The notes beneath the pieces are model-generated. The model made no database searches. It was not told where the DNA came from and saw only the letters and a program-made list of their open reading frames with translations. A stretch of 64,000 nucleotides of DNA from Shinisaurus crocodilurus (taxonomy: Eukaryota; Chordata; Lepidosauria; Squamata; Shinisauridae): assembly GCA_021292165.1 (NCBI GenBank), contig CM037880.1, forward strand, positions 23,710,051 through 23,774,050, given 5' to 3'. The translations under genes and the position numbers were made by a program. Of the stretch, positions 19,894-31,897 are shown one piece after another; the stretch's first letter is position 1, and every line of letters begins with the position of its first letter.

Positions 19894-21737
19894 TCATGGT
19901 AAACTATAATCCCAGAATTCTTTAGGGGATGCCATCACAGTTAAAATGGCATAAAATCAATATCAGGTCAAGCTCTCCGGTGACTTTAAATACATAGTAC
20001 TTTTAAGTAAAATAAAAAAAACCCTTCTGTTTTTATTTTACTCAAAAGTAAGGCCCTGATCCGGATCAGGAACACAGCACATGTGGTGTAATCCTTCCCT
20101 CCTCAGCTGTAACCCCCCCCTCCTCTGCACAGCAATTACTATCAGCAACTGCCATGCATGGGAAGGGCAATTGGAGAGGGGGTCATAGCTGGGGAAGGAA
20201 AGATTAAACCTACCCTCACCACATGCTGCAGTCCTGGTTTGTACTGGGGCCCCCACACTGACTTTTCAGTAAAATAAAAGCAGAAATATGCATGCTACAT
20301 ATTTAACGTAATGTGTAGTTTGACCCTAAGTTTGTGTTTGTTACATTATTTTTCTCTATGTGTTCTTTATAAAATTATAAAATAAAAAGATATGTGTGTG
20401 CATGTGAGTACTGACAGATATACGTACATACATACATACATACATACGTGTTTGTAGTGTCGATATGTCCTGAGAGTCAAATTTACCAATATGTGAATAT
20501 CTGCATTCAAGTCAATTCCTAGCTAAGAAATAACGGTCCTAGCAGTCAACTGTATTCTGTATTTTCAGGTTATTGGATTTATTCTAAAAGTATATAATGT
20601 ATACTAGACCTTTCTTCAGGGAATTCTTTGGGCTATTGGATTTCCTGCAGTATTTCATGCAAGCAGCATGCTCATCGTGATAAATATGACGAGGTGCTGA
20701 TAACTATTGTCTACTCAGGGCTATCTCTCTGTCTAGTGGGACTTTTCTAAGCTGCTAATAATATAGTTTATTCTCCCACGTGGGCAAATTTCCTATGAGT
20801 CCAATATGTGCATCCTGAATTGGACTGTAAGAGCGATATTCAGTGAAAAAGTCATGCATGAGGTTGCCTTTTTTTTAAGGCTGGTGTAAAAGAGTTTTCA
20901 CAGCCGTGAATGATAAGATATAAAAGCCATGGCAACCTTCTCTCCAGAATACTGATAATGCATCAGAAATGAGGCCATTCAGATTATTAATTCACATTAG
21001 TGGCTATTAAAATCACTACCTGCAGATTCACAGCCTGCAAATCTTCTTTCTGCTTGTAAGAAACAGTTCACTATAGATGAGCATGGCATTGTGAGCAAGA
21101 CATAGGAAGTCCAGCGGAGGATAATAAAGCCCACATTGAGCTTTATGTAGCTGCTTCATAATGCAAGAGAAGCAGACGTAATACTTTACTGTTTTAATGA
21201 TGGCAAAGAACCAATCCAGTCTTCACTGGCACTAACAAGAACTGAACTCTGACTGGTTTCTGGAAGATCACACTAGCATCCAACTTCAGACTATTCCATT
21301 ACATACCAAGCAGTGTATAAATATTCTACCGTGGTGGGTAATAAACAAAACCAACAGAATAAGAAGTCAGCTGAAAAAATGAGCCAAATCTATAGGAGAG
21401 ACTCAAGAAATTGTGTCAAGTCTTGGCTCCTATCCTTCTAGCCCTCACTCATTTAACTCAAAAATGCAACAGCAGCATGCTGTTTCAAGTAGGAGAAGAA
21501 ACGGCATTATATGGAGGCCACAGTGGGATATAATCAGGGGAAGAAGCAACAAAGAAAAGAAAATACATTTTACTTATGGAAATGAGCAGTAAAAAGAAAC
21601 ACATGAACAGCAGTGAAAGCCAAGTAGATACAAGGAAATGTAACAAACACCAAGGGAACCTTAGGTGGGGCCATGACAATCAGAAGCCTACATAGTGTCG
21701 AGGCAAAGCAAAGCCCTTAGTTGATATCTTTACCTTT
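19894..21737. other. Single-copy block, possibly containing conserved non-coding DNA
   Basis: About 1.8 kb with no repeat except a TACA microsatellite at 20421-20448. The segment around 20880-21250 is of even composition and free of recognised repeats. I flag it as a candidate conserved element only on appearance. I see no splice-bounded exon. Confidence 0.4.
20421..20448 (+). repeat. (TACA)n microsatellite
   Basis: Six or so tetranucleotide units, interrupted by ACG at both ends. Confidence 0.9.
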
Positions 21738-21811
21738 CGCTAAACAGGGTAGGCAACTTGTACAATCCCGAGGGCCACATGAGGTGCTGGGTGGACAGCC
21801 AGGGGATGCAT

Positions 21812-21812
21812 G

Positions 21813-21856
<44 letters not shown>
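21812..21856 (+). repeat. (CA)n microsatellite
   Basis: CA repeat with a CGCG interruption, inside the left arm of the outer hAT-like element. Frames through it give poly-TH or poly-VC peptides that are not genes. Confidence 0.95.
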
Positions 21857-21858
<2 letters not shown>

Positions 21859-22242
21859 CTGGGATGGGTATGAAGTTAAAGCCACACACACACAACAAAA
21901 ATACAGCAACACAAACTTAGCCTTCCCTCCACTCATTGTCTCTCTCTCACACATACTCCCCCATCTCCCTCGCTTGCTCGCTCTCACATACACACTTCTC
22001 CCACTCACAAATAGATGCCACACACATACAGACTCCCCTCCTTTCCTCTCCTAAATGGTGTGGGGGGCGGAGAGATCAGGATCTTAAACCGCCCCTCCCT
22101 GGGCAGGGAAAGTCTTCCTCTCCCTGAGTGGAGAAGAGAGGAGAGGAGGCTACTCTAGCCCCTCAAACTCTGGTTTCTCTCTGAAGAATGACATTGTTGA
22201 GGGGGGAACCAGAGTTTGGTAGGCTAGAGCAGTCACCTCTCC

Positions 22243-23240
22243 TCTCCTAAGAACATAAGAAGGGCCATGCTGGATCAGACCAAGGGTCCATCTAGTCCAG
22301 CATTCTGTTCACACAGTGGCCAACTAACTGCCCATGGGATCCCAGAAGCAGGACCATGGTGTATGCAAAAGCACCATCCTGCCCATGTTCCCCATCAACT
22401 GGTGTACATAGGCATACCACCTCTGATACTGGAGGCAGCATATAGCCATCAGAACTAGTAGCCGTTGACAGCCTTATTCTCCATGAATTTGTTCAATCCC
22501 CTTTTAAAGCCCTCCAAATTGGTGGCCATCACTACGTCTTGTGATAGCAAATTCCATAGTTTAACTATGCGCTGTGTGAAGAAATATTTCCTTTTATCTG
22601 TCCTGAATCTCCCACCTAGTCAGTTTCATGGGATGACCCCAGGTTCTAGTATTATGAGACAGGGAGAAAAATGTCTCCCTATCCACTTTCTCCACACCTT
22701 GCATAATTTTGTACACCTCTATCATGTGTCCCCTTAGTCGCCTTTTTTCTAAGCTAAACCATCCCAGATATTGTAACCTTTCCTCATGGGGGAGTTGCTC
22801 CAGCCCCTTGATCATTGTAGTTGTCTTTTTTTGCACCTTTTCCAACTCTACAATGTCCTTTTTTACGTGTGGTGACCAGAACTATACACAGTATTCTAAG
22901 TGAGGTCACACCATAGCCAGGGCCGGTGCTACCATTAGGCCAACTAGGCAGCTGCCTAGGGCGCAGGGCTAAAGAGGGCGCCAGAAACGCCTTGAAAAAA
23001 AATACAGCGCTCTCAAGTGGGAAGGGGGGGCGCTAAATATCTGATCTTGCCTAGGGCACCAAACTGCCTTGCACCGGTCCTGACCATAGCTATGTATAAA
23101 CACAGTATGATTTTGGCAGTTTTATTTTAAATTCCTTTCCTACATATGCCTAAAGTGGGATTTGCCTTTTTCACAGTAGCCGCTCACTGGGTCAACATTT
23201 TCATCGAGCTGTCCACCACAACCCCAAGGTTCCTCTCCTT
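22243..23240 (-). mobile_element. CR1-type LINE, RT C-terminus and 3' UTR
   Basis: Minus-strand reading gives, 5' to 3': RNLGVVVDSSMKMLTQ (about 23.2 kb), VKKANPTLGI, then after a small hAT insertion PHLEYCV, FWSPHVKKDIVELEKVQKKT, then MIKGLEQLPHEERLQYLGWF and [20 protein letters not shown]. This is the standard end of CR1-group ORF2. The 3' UTR ends at the plus-strand CTAAGAACATAAGAAGGGCC. It is inserted into the outer hAT-like element and is 5'-truncated near 23240. CCTCTCCT at both junctions could be a target duplication, but the word also fits LINE sequence. Confidence 0.85.
22910..23090. mobile_element. Small hAT-like element with perfect 8-bp duplication inside the LINE
   Basis: The element spans 22918-23082, flanked by ACCATAGC at 22910-22917 and 23083-23090. 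The ends CAGGGCCGGTGCTACC and TTGCACCGGTCCTG are terminal inverted repeats, and GCCTAGGGCGC / TGCCTAGGGCAC are subterminal words. It is 165 bp and non-coding. LINE sequence resumes immediately on both sides. A related family is at 50651. Confidence 0.93.
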
Positions 23241-23511
23241 GAAAGGAACCATGGAACAGAGTCATCAAAAAGTGGCAAAAGACACTCTAGTGCTCAATAC
23301 TCTGTGTTTTCCCTCTCAGTAATATTCTGAAACCATAGAGTTTGGTAAGCTTTTGTAGGCTCCAAAGGGGGGGGGAAGGTACAGAAGGAGGGGTGTGGAT
23401 AGGGGAATGTGAGGGTGGCTAGGAACCCGTGGGCTGCAAGGGAGACGCTTGAGGGCTTCATGTGGCCCATGGGCCATGTTACTTGGATTGCAAGTAACCC
23501 CTGCCCTAAAC

Positions 23512-24448
23512 CATTGGTCTTCAATGGGATGGCCTTGGGTCAAGACCCACAAGTGAGTCACACCTTGTCCAAAGGTAAGCTGCACAGGTGGCACCAGCAC
23601 CATTTACAAAATAATTTTAAATGTTTTGAAGATAAGAGAAAAGGAGAAAAATAAGTCATCACAGTCCGATGCTCCACTAAACCATGGAGAATAAGCAGTG
23701 GTGAGCCTCCACCTCACACACTGCCCTCCTCCCCTTCCCTCACACACAAAGGGAGGAGACTGCATGGTTTGGGCTCCTGGTCTGAGGACAAACTATGGTT
23801 TACTCAAGTCACATTTTTTCTGCATTTGGACCATAAAGTATGGCTTGCTGCAGATTATCAGCAGAAGCTTCTAATCTCCCCTTGCACTTGAAAGAATGGG
23901 GAAGAGGAGGACGACTGTACAAGCTGCTCCTTGTTCTGATCCTCCAGACTGGTTTAAAAGATCATCTGAACTGAACAAAGGATAGTGAGTGAGAGAGAAA
24001 ATGCAAAAGAAGTATTTTATGGTTAACAATTCTGAAGAAGAGTGCAATGGATCCAGCTTCTGTCCTCAGCTCTGCTTGGCAAGCTGCACCTACCCATCCC
24101 GTGTGTCTCTTTGGTGAAACTATTGCATACAGGAACCCTGTCCCCTTCTAGGTCCTTAAAAATAGGGATGCCTGAAGAATGCTTGGGGAATACAGTCTTT
24201 GCAAATTCTGGTATGAACTGACCGGATCTGCACCTCCCTGACTACTGTGCAAATCAGAAATTAGTTATTCACCAGCTTTCGCACTTCCTGAATGTTCAGA
24301 CACAGCTCCTGGCTCAAATACATTTTTAAAAAGACATTTAAAAAAAATAATAATGCCTTTTTATATATATATTGAGAGAAAATGGATTAACAGATTAATG
24401 TGTAAACTAGATGGAACGGAGAACTCATGTGAAATTGACACCTGCAAG
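23512..24448. other. Unannotated stretch
   Basis: Possible decayed hAT-like fragments lie in the first 350 bp (words such as ACCATGGAGAATAAGCAG and ACAAACTATGGTTTACTC), but I cannot define ends. The rest has no recognisable feature. Confidence 0.4.
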
Positions 24449-24706
24449 TACAGTAATACCTTGGATTGCAAGTAACTTGGTTTGAGAGTGTTTTGCAAGA
24501 CAAGCAAATTTTTAAATATTTATTTAATTATTATTTTTTACTTGATATACAAGCGACGTCTTGCAATACAAGTACTGTAGTACGGCTTAAATTAAAAATC
24601 TCTGTACAAATTTTTTTGGGGGGGATTTCGTTTTGATATAAGAGTGTTTTGGATTACAAGCACGTTTCCGGAACGAATTATGCTCCCAATCCAAGGCATG
24701 ACTGTA
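24449..24706 (+). mobile_element. Tigger/pogo-like MITE E, intact copy
   Basis: The element spans 24451-24704 between TA dinucleotides. The left end is CAGTAATACCTTGGATTGCA, and the right end, CCCAATCCAAGGCATGACTG, is its inverse. Subterminal GAGAGTGTTTTGCAAGAC and TTTGATATAAGAGTGTTTTG are also mirrored or duplicated. There is no coding sequence. It matches the interrupted copy at 10473. Confidence 0.85.
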
Positions 24707-25837
24707 GACTGATTTGCCCATTCCTACTTAAGAGCATACACAGTATAAATTAAAAGCAGTGCCAGTGGTGGATTTCCTCACAATGCCAACAGCAGCTTAA
24801 GAAGAGGTATTTTACTCAGAACTGCAGCAGAGGAAGAAAGGGTTAACCCTCCCCCCCCTCCCTGCTGGGTGCAGTCCCTAATTATCAGCCACTCCCAGCT
24901 GATGCTATTTGCATTATTTTAAAAACATGCAAATTTAGATGTAAAGATGCATCTTAACCCCCCTGCATTTCAGTCCCAGGCTCATTCCTGAAATCCATGG
25001 GGCTCCTCTTCCCATTTTTAGACAGGCTGTAAAGAACTTTTTTATTCCGGCAGGCAATCAATCAATTATTTTTCTTTGCCATTTCTGACTTTTTTATATT
25101 GTTGTACTTTATCATTTTATAGTCTTACTCTTTTATAACCTATCTTAATATTTGCATTTTGTATTTATACCGCATGCTGTGTTGAGTGCACATCCATGGA
25201 GAAAAGAAAGATAAAAAAGGGAATGAATGAGTGAATGAACAAACATCGACTCCACAAAAATATATTGGGTTTATAACGCGAGAGAGGGTAAATGACTATT
25301 ATTAAACCAGCTGATGTTTGTGTTGCAGAAATGCCGATGAAGTAATAATGCAGAAGATGGTGTCTTTGAGCATGTGCAGAGTGCCTTTTCCTCAGCACTA
25401 AGAATCTAGTTGACTAGCATCTACAACTCTACGATTAGGGCTTTCAGGGATTAGGCTTTGAAGTGGTCAAAGAACATGATTTCCAGGAAGGCTTGAGCCT
25501 TAGTGACTATCATGTTAGAAATGAGCAAATGGAGCCTGCAACAAAATGTTGCAGTGTGGAATGATCTACTTTGGGCCACTCCATTCCATTTCCACACTCT
25601 CACTTGGTTTTCCATTCTTCCCACTTCCTCCACCACTGCAACAGTCAGTCAGAATTTCATGACCACTGAGCAAACTCAGTCCACATTGGCTGTTTGGAGA
25701 AGGGTTTCTTTCCCGACCCACTCCTGGTTAGGTATATTTTTTTTCCTAAAGATTTTTTGTACTTCTTCAAATCTTGGGGTTTTTCCAAGCCTGCCCATAC
25801 CTCAGAGAATTGAGATCACTGTTGGTATATATGAAAC
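24707..25837. other. Unannotated AT-rich stretch
   Basis: This stretch includes a C run near 24851-24860 and nothing else I can name. The 123-codon frame at 25503-25874 shows no domain and runs into the next repeat. Confidence 0.45.
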
Positions 25838-26655
25838 TAGCTGTTGCCCGCGGCTTCGCTTGCATGGATTTTAGGATTTGGTACAATTGTTTTTAAAAGA
25901 AACATGATGGATCCGTCCAACCGTGTAGGAGCCTATGCGACGCACGCAAATTCCCATACACAGACACATGGACACACAGGATTTGGGACGCCCCACACAC
26001 AACAGTCATTCTCTGACTGAAAGTGTAACATTTAGGCTGGGTGCTGGCAGCAGAAAACTTTTCTGACAGAAATATCTGATCTTAAAGAAAAATCAAGTTA
26101 ATCCTGAGAGTCTACAGGTGATGAAGAGTGACTGTGCCAAGTTTGGGGTAGATCCGTCAAAACGTGATGGAGCCTATGCAATGACGCCCCACACACAACA
26201 GTCATTCAGTCATTTAAAAAGTTTCCCTCCCTTTTCAGCCCCTCAGAGAACATTCTAAATGGCCTGGGGGAGATTTGCATACTCACCCCTATTAGCCCCT
26301 GCAGGAATTCATACAAACATTCTAAGTGTCGTATGGGCTATTTGCATAACTGTTCCTATTGGCTCCTGCAGCAATTCTGAGGTGAGGCCGATTTGCATAA
26401 CTGCTGCCCTCTTGTTTTGCCCATAGGAGATATGAGAGTGGGGTGATTTTGCCCCCTTTTTTCACCCCCTTAGGGACGGAATTTCCAAAAATCCTTCTTT
26501 AGTGGGTGTCTACGTCATAAAAACTATGTTCCTTCAAAATTTCACGTTCCTAGATTAAACGGTTTGAGCTGGGCATTGATGAGTCAGTCAATCAAAAATT
26601 AGCCAGTAAGTCAGTCAGTCAGTCAGGACTTCTTCTTTTATATACAGTATATAGA
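25838..26655 (+). repeat. Interspersed repeat with CCCGCGGCTTCGC head, family not assigned
   Basis: It starts near AAACTAGCTGTTGCCCGCGG and CTTCGCTTGCATGG and ends in a (TCAG)n tract followed by CTTCTTTTATATACAGTATA. Inside, GGAGCCTATGC and a GCCCCACACACAACAGTCAT segment occur twice (about 25929/26169 and 25990/26186). As I recall, repeats with this head occur widely in animals, including invertebrates, but I cannot assign the class. No open frame is of interest. Confidence 0.6.
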
Positions 26656-26659
26656 TAAT

Positions 26660-27550
26660 GATGATATAGGAAATGTTGTTCTCTAGTCATTTAATTCTGT
26701 AGCCTTTCTCACAACCATTATTATTAAGAAGTTCTAGCAGCCTTCTAGCAGCCAACACTGTATTGTTGTCCCACGCACCATACTCACACACACACACACA
26801 CAGCACGCACACACACACGCACACACATCTAGTCTTAAAGTAAACCAGAGCAGAGGTGCCCTTTTTCAAGTGACTGCAGTTGGTATGATTTGCTCAGCTT
26901 AATTTTTATACTACAATCTACATGAGGGATTATTTCAATTTCTTCTTACAGGCTACAATGAGAAAGCAGTGTGAGACTCTACCAACTGCAGATTTAGGAT
27001 TTTATTTCGCAGGCTACAAGGACACTCTTTATTTCCTCTTAGATCTCTCAAAGGCCTAAACTAATTAGTACTTATTAGAAAACAAATTAGAATGTATTTT
27101 ATTTCTCCATATGGCAAAAGTGTGATCTACATCACAAGGGTAGGGAGGCAGTAGAGCTCGGCTAATGACTTACGATGAATAATTTATTTGACAAGTTGTG
27201 CCTTTTTTCATCTGTTTTTGGATTGTTCATGAACATATTATTTTAATAAATGCATTCAATATTCAGTATGACTTAGCTGCCATAATATGTCAAGTTATGT
27301 GAATAAATGCAATGAAGTTCATATACAAGCGATACTTTGCATGTATTGATAATCTACCTTTATATTTTTATTTGTTTGGAATGTTGTGTTGCAGGAAAAG
27401 TAGTCCAAGGAGTAGAAACATCAGCAGTGATACTTGGCTGCTAAAATAGAAAGATAGAAAGGCAGGCAAGCAGACAGATAAACATTCACTTCCTCATTAC
27501 CTGAATCCCTCTCATTGGCTGAACTTCTGTGATGTCAGAAAAGAAGTAAA
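26660..27550. other. AT-rich stretch with a CA microsatellite
   Basis: A compound CA repeat lies at 26784-26827. The rest is AT-rich and apparently single-copy. Confidence 0.5.
26784..26827 (+). repeat. (CA)n microsatellite
   Basis: CA repeat with GCACG interruptions. Confidence 0.95.
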
Positions 27551-27551
27551 C

Positions 27552-27640
27552 AATGCAATCCTATGCATATCTACTCAGAATGTATGTGCCATGAGGCTTA
27601 CTCCCAGGTAAGTCTATATAGGATGGCAGCCTTAGAGGGA
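27552..27640. repeat. Copy of the 'ACTCAGAAGTAAGCCCC' palindromic repeat
   Basis: GCAATCCTATGCATATCTAC and TCAGAATGTATGTGCCATGA face GGCTTACTCCCAGGTAAGTC and TATATAGGATGGCAGCC. It is foldback and non-coding. Confidence 0.65.
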
Positions 27641-27959
27641 AAAGTCAATCAAAATAATGATAAACCATGTAGCTACCATCATAGAAGCTGGAAGTGGATT
27701 TGGATAGGACCTGGGTAGGGTTGTGCTGTTGGAAGGAAGGAACATAGAAAGAAAGACACTGGGAAAGGAAGAGCCCTATATTGTGGGAGCTATGGAGGCA
27801 GATCACTTACTGACTCTAGAAATAACCTGCCAAATCTTGGTCTGTAGTCTATCCTCTCATAATGATTCTCCTGTGAACAGTGGGAGGTTTATTTCAGCCT
27901 TTACCTGTCAGTTCCCTTTGGAGCAGAGAAAACTGGAGACTTCGTTTGTCTTTTTTAAC

Positions 27960-28115
27960 CGTATCTTTACAAATGTATTTATTTATTCAAAACATCTTTG
28001 CTCTGCTCTTCAACCCAAAAGGCTCTCCGAGCAGCTTACATAACATCGATAAAAAGTAAGTCAGTCCCTACCCACAGGCTTACAAGCTAAACGAAATGGC
28101 ATACAAGGGGAGAGT
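27960..28115 (-). mobile_element. Probable LINE 3' end
   Basis: Plus-strand words TATTTATTTATTCAAAACAT, GCTCTCCGAGCAGCTTACAT, CAGTCCCTACCCACAGGCTT and ACAAGCTAAACGAAATGGC fit the antisense 3' end of an L2/CR1-type LINE common in lizards. No coding part is present. Assignment is from memory. Confidence 0.5.
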
Positions 28116-28499
28116 GGGTGAGGAGAGAAGAAAACAAGCACACTGGTTCTTAAAATGTACGGGATGAACAGGTATTATTACCCAATATATCAGTAGCCCT
28201 GAGGACCTGCACACACATCTGAGGAGCAGGGGAGCATCAGGACTGAATACATTGGTCCCATCCCTTTCCTAGGCCAGACCAAGGTCTTGCCTGCACAGGG
28301 TCCTCTGCTTTGCAAAGGACAGTCCTTTATTTTGGAAAGCTGGCACCTCTATTTGAAGGTGTCCTCTGTTTGATTGGCTGTCCCGTCCAAGTCTGGTTTA
28401 AAGATAAAGAACCATAAGAAGAGAGAGCAGCAGGAGCCTTGCAGTTGCCCTTCGACAGGTAGCATCTGGACAGCATGCTGAGCAGGCACACAGGTCACT

Positions 28500-28565
28500 G
28501 ACTGGGGCATGCTGGGAGTTGTAGGCCTTTTTTGCTGTCTAAACATGCATAGGATTGTGCCCTTA
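28500..28565 (-). mobile_element. Hairpin MITE family A, right half
   Basis: GGGGCATGCTGGGAGTTGTA and GGCC, then GCTGTCTAAACATGCATAGG and ATTGTGCCCTTA. It lies within hAT-like element D copy 2, so it is the younger insertion or marks a recombination joint. Confidence 0.75.
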
Positions 28566-28703
28566 GTCAGTCTTCTCCACTATGGTGAGATGTCTTGTAT
28601 TTCTATTTAAATAATAGTTATTATTTCTAAATTTGCATATAATACATATGCAGATATTATGCAGATTGGTATTCTGCGGGGGAGGGGTTGGTGATGCATT
28701 TCA

Positions 28704-28754
28704 GATGATGATGATGATGATGATGATTATGATGATGATGATGATGATGATGAT
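28704..28754 (+). repeat. (GAT)n microsatellite
   Basis: GAT/ATG repeat with one TTATGA interruption, near the right end of hAT-like element D copy 2. Confidence 0.95.
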
Positions 28755-28769
28755 AGGATGGCCACTTAC

Positions 28770-31700
28770 ATATACAGAGCCTGCCAAATTTGGGTGTATC
28801 CGCATAAGCCTTTGTGCAACAGGGCCTCAAACAAATGGAGGTCAGGTATAACAAAGAAGCAGGAACAGTGTGTATGACCCTGAACAACCCTCCCTCCACA
28901 CACCATGTGTAGAAGTCAATCCAGATCAAACATCTTCACAGGGCTAGTAATAGTTGCACAGCGACATCTGTTCACACACGCTCAAATCTTAATCAGCTCA
29001 GATCATAGCAAACTTAAAACCTCTGTTTTAGCTCAGTTAGCTATTTTAGTTGAATCCTTGCCCCTTACAAGTGAGTGTGACCCCCCCCCCCGGCCTACAC
29101 ACCAGATGTAATGCAAGCCATCTTTATTTGAACAAGCATTTGTTAGAGCATTGAACTCTTTGGGTTTATTTTAATATATTTGTCACAGAGTCCATATTAA
29201 ATTGCATATTTAAGTTTTGTCCCACATTGACTAAATATTGCTATTTCTCCTAAGCATTCAAGTATGCTTTTAAAAAATCTATAAATCCACAATCTACAAT
29301 TAGACAATACTTCTCTTAGGACCAGCCAAAATGCCACAAAAGATTGTACAAGATTTCGAGTTCTCCAGAAGTCTTAATCAGGCTAGGTGGCATAAGAGGC
29401 AGGGGTTGGGGGGGGAAACAGAAAAGTTAAAAAATTAAGCCAGAGTTGAACATGAGGTCTGTGGTATGGGCTCAGTTTCAAAATGGTGACTGCAGACTGA
29501 ATGAGTCACTGGAAGGTGTTGCAGGTATCAGATAACACTGAGCATTCTGGGACACAGAAGCCATGGCAAAAGCCACCCCACCCCCATTTTTGAAAACATA
29601 AAGGCTGGCTGTAACTCAGATCTGTCTTTTGCCCTGGCTGTGACGCACAGGTCCCTGAGCGGGCAGAGAGCAGAAATAAAGAGAAACATGACAGTCTTTA
29701 TATCAGAAAAGCTGTACATTAATTCCATGTACTATTTTTATTTTTGCTGGCAAGAAAACCACACATAATTAGAGCTAAGCTAAAGGGAGAATTTCCTTTT
29801 CACCAACATTTTTGGCAGTGATGAAAACTGCCCAATGGTTGTGAGTTTTTGTGGTTATATCTAACAGATGGAAGTGTTCAGCCAATTGGCATCTGAATTG
29901 GCATCACTCACCTTCAGTGACATCAGCAGATAGTCAGATTCAATTGGCTATCATAAAACCATGCCATTCACTATGTGATCCACTGTTGGTTTGCATCTGT
30001 TACAAATCTGGGAGGGGGGAATGACTTTCCCTGCAGGTGGATCCCAGTTTTACAAGGGTTCTCCCAAAAAGAATTACAATAGGCTACCACCAGTCAAACT
30101 GATCCTCCTGACACACCCTATTCTGTCCAGCAAACCCTATTGCCAAGGAACCCTCCCTTCAGTCCAGCTTTGGAAAAATTTGGTACAGCCCTAGTTACAA
30201 TCCACAGGAAATTTGAGCGGCACAGGCTCCATTGCAATGAATGGGATCTGCACTAAAGCACTACTGTGCTTTTTAACTATTCCCAATGGCGTTTACGCAG
30301 AAGAAATTCTAGTGAATTGTGCCCAATATGTCAGCTCTTCATGAATTTGTAGCTTAACATTATTCATAGGAAGTTATCTACACTGTTCTTCTTCCAATAC
30401 ACTCTGATTGCCTAAGGCAGTCTTGAGAGTTTCCCTGTGGGAATGCACATGTATGGCTTTAAGTTAGAATTTACTCCTTGCTATATAGGTCAAAACATTG
30501 TATCTGCTTTAACACAGTGCAACTCTGGCATGACGGTAATTGAAGATGGTAGCAACTGCTGCTAATTCCCGAATTTAGTGAAACTCCTATTACATCCCAA
30601 CACCATGACAATGAATTTGCAAACTGTTTTGCTATTTTGATATGTTTCTGTCACTGCTGATTACAAAACTACTGGAAGAGTGGTATCTTCAGCCTTCCAA
30701 GAAATTCTAATACAACACGTGTCTTTGTGTGTGTGCTCACTTAATAACCCAACGTAAAATATAATATTTAGGATTTTCTGCTCAATAGGATTATTAGTAA
30801 CCAAAACAATATGAAACTGGAGAAGGCAGCAACAAAGCTATGTCTGACTGACATGGTTCCCTGAATTCCAGCACGGTGCACCCTGCTGAGCCCAATTTCT
30901 CATCCCATCTCCACCGTGCCCTACACAATGTAGCATGAGAGTTCATATTCATATTTCATCAGTACACCGACACACATCCACCCATGCATCATCAGGGTTT
31001 TCCTTACATCTGCATAGAGGCCTGTACAGATAACAGTGCTTATTTGCAACTGACATTCATTTTTCCAGTCTGATTTTTTTTGCACACAGCCCATCATAGT
31101 CACATCAGCAGATTGCCCTTGCACTGAATCCCCATCGATGGCCAGTCACCACACACCAATGTATACGATGTCAATGGATTAAAAGAGCCGATCGTTAAAA
31201 ACAAGCTTCAAAATGGAGCCAATCTTTAAAAACAAACTCCAAAATGGAGTCATGTGGATCAGCCCCAAGAGAGAGTTCAGGAAGCAGACACTGGCATTAG
31301 ATTTCCGTTCGGTTCTCCATAGTTCTCCGTTAATTATAAGAAGCACACACTTGTTTCTGATAAAGACTCCAGTATTATTAGTGATAGCAAGTCAAATGAT
31401 TTAATAGTTAAAGAGAGCAAAAATGATTACAGAACTAGAATCAAATTAGCATTGCGATCACAAAGATATGAATTATTTTTTAAACACACTTCTGCCTTTT
31501 CATGAATAGGCAGCGTAGAAGAACGTACATTATATAGAACCCCAAGTAAATGAACAATGGTCACCTGGTTTGGATTATGTTACTCAGGAGATTTTACTAT
31601 AGACAATAAACATGCTGACCTCAGTCCTTGGCTGCAGTATGACATAACTCAGACTGTTGGATTACAAGTAGGGCTGTTTCATTCAGCACTGGCTGCCAAA

Positions 31701-31890
31701 GGCCTAAAGGCACCATTACAACAACTCTGGGCTGCCAGGATGCAAGCGGCCTTTGTGGTAATCCCATTTTTGTCAATGACATCTTGCATTAGTCGCAGGA
31801 AATAAAACAGCAAGGGAATCCTTTCAGTCACCCATCTTAGGTGGATTCAGGTCTTCTTTTCAATGTATGCCATGCATGGCTCCTCTGTTC
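28770..31890. other. Mostly unannotated 3-kb block
   Basis: I see no confident element here. Minor features are a C run near 29080-29092, and a local duplication at 31192-31247 where TTAAAAACAAGCTTCAAAATGGAG is followed by TTTAAAAACAAACTCCAAAA (only the shared words are quoted). No exon is recognised. Confidence 0.4.
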
Positions 31891-31897
31891 TTGGATT

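Larger units (their letters stand above)
21738..23511 (-). mobile_element. Outer hAT-like element, split by a LINE
   Basis: The left end AGGGTAGGCAACTTGTACAA with GGGCCACATGAGG (21772-21784) mirrors the right end CTTCATGTGGCCC (23456-23468) and AAGTAACCCCTG. The flanks CGCTAAAC (21738-21745) and CCCTAAAC (23504-23511) agree at 7 of 8 bases. The left arm holds a CA microsatellite and a CT/GA-rich foldback. A LINE separates the two halves. Strand is arbitrary for this non-coding element. Confidence 0.65.
28290..28765 (+). mobile_element. hAT-like non-autonomous element D, copy 2
   Basis: AGGACAGTCCTTTATTTTGG, AGGTGTCCTCTGTTTGATTG and CCAAGTCTGGTTTAAAGATA match the 7.56-kb copy in order. The right end reads GGATGGCCAC after a GAT repeat. 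Family A hairpin sequence (28500-28565) is inserted, replacing the middle. The left end is decayed, so no duplication can be read. Confidence 0.7.

Noticed and set aside
21730..22054. Histidine/threonine- or cysteine/valine-repeat peptides
   Set aside because: They are translations of the CA microsatellite on either strand.
26940..27010. Possible exon bounded by TTCTTACAG and a later AG
   Set aside because: A polypyrimidine-AG is present by eye, but no matching donor and no recognisable peptide support an exon.
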